This document shows positions 54,881 through 64,000 of a DNA stretch of 64,000 bases, one piece after another. The position numbers and the translations under genes are program-made. Source of the DNA: Litomosoides sigmodontis. Its lineage: Eukaryota; Nematoda; Chromadorea; Rhabditida; Onchocercidae. The DNA lies in assembly GCA_963070105.1 (NCBI GenBank), contig OY718806.1, positions 957,001-1,021,000 on the forward strand, given 5' to 3'. Numbering within the stretch: position 1 is the stretch's first letter; each line of letters begins with the position of its first letter. Below the pieces are notes generated by a model, which ran no database searches, was not told the origin of the DNA, and saw nothing but the letters and a program-made list of their open reading frames with translations.

Positions 54881-56559
54881 CATATTTATATATATGATTA
54901 CATATTTATCCTTTTAAGCCATTTTTCCTCTCTTTCTCTCTTTCTCCATCTTTTTCTTTTTTCCTTTCTTTCTTCCACAATGTTCTAAAATCATTCGTAA
55001 CATGTGACAGCCTATGTGTATATGTATAGAAACCAAATTTTCAAATTTCTGAATTGTATTCCAAAAATTTCCGGTAATCTAACATTTTTGAATTATATTT
55101 ATTCGTCACTTTGTGCTAACATTCGCGTTGTTTATTCATCATTCTCTTCGAAGAAATTAAAATCGTCAAGTGCCTCACAATGGGTTCTACGTTTCGACCA
55201 TGCGTCGGTTCACTTACTGAAATTCAATGGAGCGGCTAATTTTTTAATTTCTAGATTTTCAATATAATACATATTTATTCATATTCTTCCTTCCCACACT
55301 TTACCGTCTTTCTTTTATGGGAAAGTTACTACTGCGTTAGACGCAATGATTCTATACTCTGTGCATCAAAACAATGTCTTCCTTTTCAAACGAAAATTAT
55401 CTAAATTCAATTTGAAATTCGTTTTACTATTACTCACTCGCGTGCACTATCAACCCATTTAGTGCTTCAACTAAAATGGAACAATGCATTTCCTGACTTT
55501 ATTGGCTTCCATTTTATTTCATTTTATTATTCCAATTTTTCTTTTTCTTTTTGTTTCAGAGAAGATGCAAATTTCCTTCCATTAGCAACATCAATTATTC
55601 GGTGCAGCATTCTAATTTTCTCCCTCACCCACTGACATTTTGAAACGAAAAGAAGGGATTGTTGCTTTCTGCTAAAGTGTATCTCTTCCCTAACTCGAAA
55701 TTTTTCCCCCCTATAAAATATTAATCATTCATGTCAAAATATTCACTTTTTTCCATTGAAATAAAATAATTTCAAATTTGACGTTAAAGCATTGCAGTAG
55801 GGGATTTCTCCTTCGTTCTCTCTCCTTTTGCGACAGATACACACGACTGATTATCAAAATCACTTCACAGTTTCTCGTAAAAATTTAGATCAATGAAAAC
55901 ACAAAAAACAAACGGATGAATCAATTTAACAAAATGATAAATGTCGGAGAAAAACGAAAATTAAATCATAATTTAAGCCAAAATTATAATTTTTACTTGC
56001 TTAATGAAATAGTCGTCGTGAACTTTCATCATCTCAATTTCTCTCGGCCAAAACAAGGCAAAACACAAACTTTCCGTAAAATTGTGAAGAATTTTGAAAT
56101 GAATTTATCGATTACATCATAATCACTGCAGTAATTAAGTGCAATCACATCGCATAAAATTAAGTGAAATTTTTTTTTTGATTTCAAACTGTTAGAAAAT
56201 ATTTGGCATAACGGCAAAAAACAAATCTGATAAGGATGAATTGGTGTTTCAGTGAAGTCACACGGGAATTCGCAAAATTATAGGCGTAAAAAAATACGTT
56301 CAGAATATGTAAAAATTTTGAAAATGGTGAAACGAAAAGGTTAACCAGATAAATTTACATTTTATTGCCGCTTCCATGCTGATAGAAACAAAAGGAAGAA
56401 CGCTGGAACGATTAATAATGGAATGACCTAAACATTGTTGTAAACTATTTACGTTCCTCCTTTCTTTTTCAACTTTGCTCATTCATCAATCATCAACAGC
56501 TATTCTTGTCTTTTTCCTTTTTTTTTGAAAAAAAAGGATGAATCACAAAATTGCTACTA

Positions 56560-56765
56560 TCGCTATTATCGCTATCGCTATTAGAACTATCGCCACTTTA
56601 ACTACCTTTATTGTTGCTAATACTATTACCATTACTATTACTATTACTGTTATTATTGATTATTGTTGGTTACTATTATTTGTTATATAACCAATACTAT
56701 TGGTGTTATTACCTCTACTATTATTATTACTAGTTATTATCAATTATTATTAATTATTGTTGTTT
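56560..56765. repeat. Degenerate ATT/ACT/CTA trinucleotide-rich tract
   Basis: About 200 bp of CTATTA, ATTACT, TATCGC and TTATTATT units with many substitutions. It lies about 350 bp upstream of the first supported channel B exon. Confidence 0.85.
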
Positions 56766-57112
56766 ACCAATTATTGTACGCGTACTGTTGGTAATTTCAT
56801 GATTATACAATTGGTAAAAGCAGTGGTAAATGTTGTAGTAACAAAAATTGCTTCATGTTTTTGTTATTTCAAACATTGAACATTCCAATGATTTATTTCA
56901 TATGCTTATTCGCTTTATCTTCATTGCTACATTTTCGCTCAAATGCACTGAAATTAGAGCCCATCGATTTGTCGCGCTTTTTTCATATTAAAAACGTAAA
57001 ATTCGATATTTTAACAAATTGTCTGAACGTTTTTAATTTGCTTGGCAGAATTTGCTTGCACAAACTTTTGTTGTTTAAAACGAAATCAAATTTTTTATCA
57101 CTGATTTCACAG

Positions 57113-60100
57113 GTAATTTCGGCGAGCAAGAAAAGAAACGAACAAAAGGAAAACATTGCGGCTTATCGGATGTGCGAAGGTGTACAGTCAGTGAAGAAAC
57201 ATTTGCATTCGGTTTGTCCAAATTTAAAACTGTTTGGCTCTTTAAAAGGAAAAAAAGAAGGTGTAATTGTCTCGAAGAAAATGAGTAGTAATTTATTTTA
57301 AAAAAAATTTCATCAAGTTTTTAGCTCTTTTGGCTTTTTACATTTATTTAACAATTTATTTATTTAAAGTTTTATTTAAAAATTAAAAGCTTTTTACATT
57401 TATTTAAAAATGTGGAATTTATGCAATGAGCATTTACCAACTGCTCACAGATGCATTTTATTTTTCAATTCTAATTCAGCGCAGTTATCGTCTTAGACTG
57501 ATTACAATTTATAGGTCAGCAAGGTATTTTCATTTATCGTTTTTTTTTTGAAAATGTTTAGCAGTAAATTAAAAAGATTTATTTAGTTCCGATAGGTTGA
57601 TAAATTAGCACCGAATTAGTTGGTGTTCTTGGTTCCAGCAAATTGATAATTGATTGATTTGCCGGGTGGCATAAGCGTGAAATTTTTTTTCATTGATAAA
57701 TTCCATTTAAATTATTTAGTTTCTGATAAAAGGAATTTATCTGTCTTTTTTTTTTAATGATCGTAACGCTGCGAAATTGTAGTGTTATCGAATGAAAGTA
57801 TTACAATTCTCATATACGTACAAGCATTAAAAAATTAAAGTACCGGCTTTTTTCAACAAGTTTCGATTTCTTTTCTTTTCTGAAAATAAAAATCCTAATT
57901 AATAAAAAAAACTATATTACACACAAAGACACAGATACACACACATATATATATGTGTGTGTATCTGTCATATATACACATATATATATATACATTTTTT
58001 TTATGTTTTTTTTTCATTTCCTTGTTTTTTCGCCCCAACGATTATTTCATCCAAAATATTCCGTCGTTTCTTTGTTTCATTTTTTTGCCTTTCTTCTCTT
58101 CTTCCCATTTTTTTCTTTCCGAAAAAAATGAGAGAGAAAAATAATTAGTGAAAACTTATAAATTTTAGAAATGCGTGTGGGGGGGGGGGGGGGGGGAGAA
58201 GCCAGGATAAAGTTGAAATTTGTGCTAAGTTTTGGATAATTTATTAATTAATAAAAGATAGCTAGAGGATCCATTCGTCGACTGCTAAAATTACTTCCTC
58301 CTGTTTGAAATCATTGAAGTGAAAATCGCTTAAATCGCTTGTGAAAACTTCTCATTTTAAACTTACAACTTTATTACGTCACTCGAGCCAATTTAACTTA
58401 CTTCCTTGTTTTGCTTTTTCCTTTTTTTTTGCTTTTACTTTTGCCTCTTTTTATGAATAAAAGAGCAAAGGAGGATGAGAGAGTGAGTGAAAGCGAAGGA
58501 GATAGGGAGAGAGAGAGAGAAGGAATGAAAATATGATGGAAATATGAGAAATTTGTGAAATTAATCATCACCACTCCTTCCAAACGTTCCTTTTTATAAC
58601 GATCATGCTTTTCATCGAATAATGGAAAATAAAAACAAAAAAAAACTTCCCTTAAAAGTTTCAACAAAAAAAAACAAATCGTTTCAAATTATTACAGCAA
58701 GTTTTTTTCCTTTTGAATATAACTATGTTTTTTGTGGAAGAAAGTATTGACAGCTTAAAATTGTTGAAAAATGAGAACTCAAAGATTAGCCAATTTATGC
58801 ACAAGCACACATTATATTAAAATAAGTGTTGCTGGAGAAATTCATTAACATTCTTCATTAATCCTTCTTTCACAATTATTTTTATCTAATATTTCGGTTA
58901 GAAAGAGTGAGGAAAGAAAGGAAGGGTGGAAAAAAGCAGTGGAATTTATTGAAATTAGATAGAATAGCAACCATAGAAATTTTAACAACAAAGAAGCTAA
59001 ACTTTTTAATTTGTTAATTTCTGAAAAACAGAAATTGAAATTATTTATTTATATGCTAAAGTAGAAACTTATGATAGTGCGAAAATTTTATAACAAATAA
59101 ATTTTTTTTTAAAAGTTTTAATAAGCTTCTTTAACTTCAAATTTCCCAACGTTTTCAATTTTTTCCTTTTCAGTCTGTTTTTTCTTTGATCGAAAAAAAG
59201 CTACATTTCAGTTTGCGCCATACGCACTTCATTTGGCACTTATTGTTGCTGTTGCTGCTTACGTTCTTGCGGGAGCATTAGCAATTCGGCAACTTGAAGC
59301 TGTTGCTGTCAAACGAAATTCAACGGTTCGATTTTCTAACACATCCAAATTACATGCTTTTGTTAAAAAAGCAAAGCAAAAACTGTGAACATATATCAAA
59401 TTCAGCTTTCCTATTTTTAAATATTATATATGATTTAATATTTCAATTATTTTACAGCTAATCATTCATCCATTTGTTTGAAAGAAAAAAATGTAGCGGA
59501 AAACTTTGAACTTTAAAAAACCTTTAAAAATAGTCTTTTGGGAGGAAATTTTAAAAAGAAAACGAGAACTAAAAGAGACAACTTATTTATCAAATTTATA
59601 GATGCTAATCAGAGATGGTACTGTAATTCGTGGTGATGATAAACGAAATAAAATTGGTCAAACTGATCGAAACATATGTATACTTTCCGTTTCCAAATAT
59701 TCGTTTCTTTTTCTTCTTCCTCTCATTTTATTCATACTTCTAATATAATGGAAATTTTCAAGAAAATTAAGAACAAAAAATTGAAGTGATATTTTGAATT
59801 TTGATTATAAATGCTTTTGAAAAAAATTGTATTTCTATCGTGAAGAGAAGCAATTGAAAGTGAAAATAAAAAAAGATCTCTTCTTTTTGAAATGTATTGC
59901 TAATGGATTATGCGTGTGATAGATATGAAACATTGTGGTAGACAAGGGGATTGAGGAAATAAATATCGAAATATTTTACATCAATCTCCTGTAATGGTAA
60001 ACAAAAAAAAAACAAATCTTCATATGGTTTCTTATTCTCTCGAGAATTTTTTCTTTAGTTCTTTTAGAATTACGATATATTGATTAACGTTTAATGGAAG

Positions 60101-63100
60101 AAAGAAAGTACATTCCACACTAATTTTATATTTATTACTTAGAAAAACGAGAGGTAGAGAGAGCGAGAGAGAGAGAGAAAAAGAGAAGAAAGAGGAGGAG
60201 AAGAGAGAAAAAAAGATGCGTGACATCGGGAGATTCGATTTCACTTTTGATAAATTATATAATTATAGCTTTATAAGGATAATCATAAAATCAATGTATC
60301 ATCGTTTTATGATTTTACTTAAGAGTGAAAAAAAACGAACTAAAAATTCCGGCCAAATTAAACACGCAATTCATAATTCTTCATTTTCATGTTGCAAGCA
60401 ATTCGTTGCAGTGATTTAAAGCTAAAAATAAATTGAATGAATATTTCAATGAAGGAAATGTTTAGTGCATCCGAACATAGAATGTATGATCGAAATGTTA
60501 AAACAAAGGAGTGGCTCAAGCATTTGTGAGGAAGAACAGTTGGATAAATTAACAAATGAAGTTTACAATACTTGCTTTCAAGAACGAATTTACGATAATC
60601 GAAACGAACATAAAATTTCACAAAATATTAGTTAGTTTTTATATTTCTTCAAATTACTTTTCCTTTCATCTTAATTATATATATATATATATAATTTGAA
60701 TATATATATATATATATGAAGCACGGATAAATGTGAAAGCAAAAGTGAAGAGTTGTTATCAATGTTTCCAATTGTATTTAAAATCCTAAAAAAAATTTAA
60801 ATTTTAATTGCTGTTTTTTTATTACTATGCTTAAATTCTACGATCAGGATAATAATGGAGACAAATTCCTCATCACGGTTTTTGCAAAAATTTGATTAAT
60901 TTATTGGTATATTTAAACTTGTAAATGCTTTTAAGCGAGGTTTTGAATTTTGATTTGTTGAAGATACTGCTAGCACAAACGATGTTGACGGTTATTTTTA
61001 CTGGTCTCTCATGGATGCTATTGTTTTCTGCTTTACCGTTATAACAACAATTGGTATGCTTTTTTTTTCAAAGAAGATGAAATGAAAAGGGTCGAAAAAT
61101 GATAAGTTTTTTGAAAATTTTCAAATTTTAAAACTTTATTCAAATTACATTTTAAATGATTTCTTTATCATTGCAACTACTGTTGATTCTCTAATAGCAT
61201 GTTGTTGATGATTCGTAGCAATTTACTAATTGTTATACAGATCTACTGCTTTAGGAAAAAAAAAGATTTTTATCAGTTTTATTCTTTTTTGCTGATCGTA
61301 GTTTTTTGCCAGACAGTCGTATTTTAATTGAAATTTGTACAAAACGATTGATTGATCGTGTTTTTTTTTTCATTTACGTACTTCGTAAAAAGATATTAGC
61401 GAACGTTGCATATTTCACATATACCTCAACAGTACTTTTTCAACACAATCCGATTTACCGTAATTTTTCAACATCCTCTCTTCGCTTATTTTTTTTGAAT
61501 TTCAGGCTATGGTAATGTTGCACCAAAAACAATGGAAGGAAGGCTTTTTGTTATAGCATATGGTGTTGTAGGCATACCATTTACAATGCTTGCCATTGCT
61601 AGTTTGGGTAAATTTCTGGCCGAAATTTTGAAAGGAATTACGCAATTGATTACTCGTTTAATAAGGTAATAGAAAACAAGAAACTACAAGTTTTTGTAAA
61701 AAAATAAATTGATTAAAAAATGTTAAAGTGAATTGTAAACGATACATTTCATTATTAAATGTTAGAGAAAATTTTTGCATTATAAAAATTTTAACAGAAT
61801 AATGAACTAAGAAATGATAAGAAAGAGGGAGAAAAAAAATTCGATATTCAAATTATTGTGCTTAAAAAAATGCTAACAGTTAGTTTCAGTTATCATACTA
61901 CGATGAAATTAAATTTTGTGAATTAAGTAGCGATAGATTTTTAACAATTAATACTGAATGCAGTTTTATATGATACGATGTGAGGGAATTTAAGTTTAAT
62001 TCGAAATCGCTAAAACTGTCAAAATGAGGAGCATATAAACGAAACTTGCCGAATTTAATGTTTCATCCAACATTTGCTCTCTTATTGAACAAATTTCTTG
62101 TACTTAAAATTACACATATAATTGAATAAATTACAAAAATTTTGCTAAAATACCGTTTAATAAATAAATATTAGTGAAACTTGCAGGTCAATTTTTTATC
62201 GCAATGGTAAGCAAAAACAGTTTAAGGAAAAGGATACACTGATCAATGATTTAAACACTGATGATAACAAACAAGTATGTTTTGGTTCAGTAATAATTTT
62301 ATTCTTAAATTCAGCATCGATCATATTTTATTGAACGATTAAACGCTTGATAGGTAAAATGAACAAAATTTTTGCATTAAATGCATTTGCATTGAAAAAG
62401 AACGTAAAAAAAACAGTGAATTAGTAGTTGGAAATAATTTATGGATTAAAAATGAACGTATTATAGAAAATTTCAAGGGATGACGATATATCAAGTAATT
62501 CTGATATAAAAAAGGTTAGCAAGTGCATTTCATCCTTTTATCTGTGGGAATGATTTTATTATTTACAAATAATTATATTTTCAAACGCTGAAATTATATT
62601 TTCAAATGATATTCCAAACTTCTTTCACGTATTACTTTGCTCATTGCAATTTAGTATTCTAAAAATTTCAAAAATTATAACCGCTGCCACTTCCTTTTTC
62701 CTTCTCTTTTCTTACAGGTAGAGAAGTGGAACGAAGCATTGGTGCTAATTGTGGCCTTTTTCATTTACATTATAATTGGTTCAATTATTATTGCAAGCTA
62801 TGAACCGGAGATGGATTTCTTCGGAGCTATCTATTTCAATTTTGTGTCACTGACAACTATCGGTTTAGGTGATTTGGTGCCTAAAAAGTAACAACATGTT
62901 ATTTTCACATTGAAAATATGTGTTGCAAAAAAGAAAGAACATTTTGAAAACTAAAAATTAGACTTAGTATCGGGTTTGACAGATATCATGTGGCATGAAA
63001 AGCGGGAATGGATGAGGGGAAAAGTGCCGATAATTTTAACTACATTTAAATTTCAAAGATTTGAATCACTTATGAGCCAATCAGTGAGAAATATTCTTTG

Positions 63101-64000
63101 AGGAATTTTGATAGCAACAGTCTAGAAGGCAAAGTTGCATGTAATTTATCGTAGTTCCGGAAGACAGATAATTTTTTTTTTCAGTGAAAAATACCTGGTA
63201 TTAACATTGATTTACTCAGCCGTTGGTTTAGCACTGACAACCATTGCTATTGAAATTGCAGCTGAATATTTGAAGATGCTACATTATTTCGGTCGTAAAA
63301 TTGACAATGTTGCAAATGTACAAATTTGGTTTGGAGGCAAGAAGTAAGCCACTACGCTTCCCTTTCACGTCGAAAGCTATTTGAAATCATTCATCACATT
63401 CGTCTCAAATGAGATTACTGTTCTAATTCTAATCTTGCAAAAACATGTTGTTTACTGTTGAAACATAAATCAGATTCATTAAATTACAGTGCTATTTTTT
63501 AGAAATAGATTAAAGTAAACAAGAAATTATGTAAAATTATATACAGCAATCATTGAGACGCTAAGGATAATTTAGATTCAAACTGATATGGTTATAAGTA
63601 ACACTTGAAAAGTTAAGTTAAAAAGAAATTAAAAACAAGTCGGATAACATGTCTCGTGATTAAGCTTTTAATAAATCCTACAAATCGCAATTTTAATAAC
63701 TTCTTTATAGGCTTACAATGAAACAGCTAGTCCGAAACTTGGGTGATTATTTCGACTTGCCAATAAACGAAATATCCGATCTGAACCTTGATGATTTCGT
63801 CAATGCGGCAATTAAAGTAGAAGCAGGTGAACTAGGTACTTTGCGGGTAAGTTTACCGATGAAACTTGCACCCTAATTACTGTATATTTTTAAATCAACC
63901 ATTCCTGAAGCGATGATTACAAAATCTATCAGAGCATTTTCACAAAGAATCAGTTCATAATGTGCAACTTTCAGTGCGCACGACCAATAACTCTCGACAT
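57113..64000 (+). CDS. Two-pore-domain (TWK/K2P) potassium channel B, 3' end outside the window
   Basis: Paralogue of channel A on the opposite strand. Exons: 57113-57262, 59212 to about 59325 (or 59364), about 59602-59677, 60466-60630, 60964-61053, 61506-61665, 62187-62274, 62467-62514, 62718-62887, 63185-63343, 63711-63846, 63975 onward. N-terminal cytosolic part has AYRMCEGVQSVKKHLHSVCP. TM1 is LHLALIVAVAAYVLAGALAI. The cap loop has cysteines (IECMIEM, SICEEEQ, NTCFQE). P1 is TTIGYGN; M2 is FVIAYGVVGIPFTMLAIASL. M3 is ALVLIVAFFIYIIIGSIII. P2 is TTIGLGD; M4 is LIYSAVGLALTTIAIEIAAE. The post-M4 segment (LTMKQLVRN ... VEAGE) matches channel A. The 5' end is unresolved: an exon ending near 57000 (possible start ATG at 56891 or 56855) would fit in phase but is speculative. 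Confidence 0.9.
58179..58196 (+). repeat. 18-G homopolymer
   Basis: An uninterrupted run of 18 G on the coding strand of channel B, inside its long 5' intron (57263-59211). It could form a G-quadruplex in DNA or pre-mRNA. It is striking in such AT-rich DNA, though sequencing of such runs is error-prone. Confidence 0.95.
60674..60718. repeat. Split (TA)n array in a K2P intron
   Basis: Two TA runs (about 20 and 19 bp) separated by ATTTGA, in the channel B intron 60631-60963. The arms can also pair with each other. Confidence 0.85.

Overview
The window looks like nuclear DNA of a nematode. It is AT-rich, with many small exons (mostly 80-250 bp) and short introns. Most acceptors fit a pyrimidine-rich AG pattern, there are long (TA)n tracts, and two nematode-type TWK (two-pore-domain) potassium channel genes are present. 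The low GC and low gene density would suit a clade III (spirurid/filarial) worm, but the sequence alone does not name the species.

Four genes lie head to tail on the minus strand. Reading along transcription from right to left they are: a TWK/K2P channel (45204 to 40191), an ST7 homologue (36476 to 32491), a MON2 homologue (31409 to 19579) and a MASK/ANKHD1 homologue (16635 to the left edge). A fifth gene, a second TWK/K2P channel, is on the plus strand from about 57113 and runs off the right edge. The two channel genes are head to head, about 12 kb apart. They share exon lengths (160, 159 and 136 bp) and a conserved segment after M4, so they are an inverted paralogous pair. I rebuilt the exons by hand from homology, splice signals and phase. 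Nearly all junctions in MASK, MON2, ST7 and channel A agree in phase, giving about 1,980 residues (MASK, perhaps incomplete at the C terminus), 1,770 (MON2), 538 (ST7, or 572 with a candidate extra exon) and 646 (channel A).

Functionally the cluster is mixed. MASK is an ankyrin/KH scaffold, MON2 an Arf-GEF-related trafficking scaffold of the Golgi and endosomes, ST7 a poorly understood multi-pass membrane protein, and the two TWK genes encode leak-type potassium channels. ST7 and MON2 are only about 1.1 kb apart on one strand, so shared (operon-like) transcription is possible.

The rest holds mobile and repeat DNA. The clearest item is a dead mariner element (8208-9233) with both terminal repeats and a TA target duplication, lying antisense in a MASK intron. 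There are also eight (TA)n arrays, a perfect 107-bp-period tandem duplication, a perfect 19-bp-stem hairpin in a MON2 intron, a nested hairpin at 39770-39824, a small minisatellite, an 18-G run, and a GC-richer, purine-biased island (about 48.0-50.1 kb) with decayed reading frames that I cannot identify.
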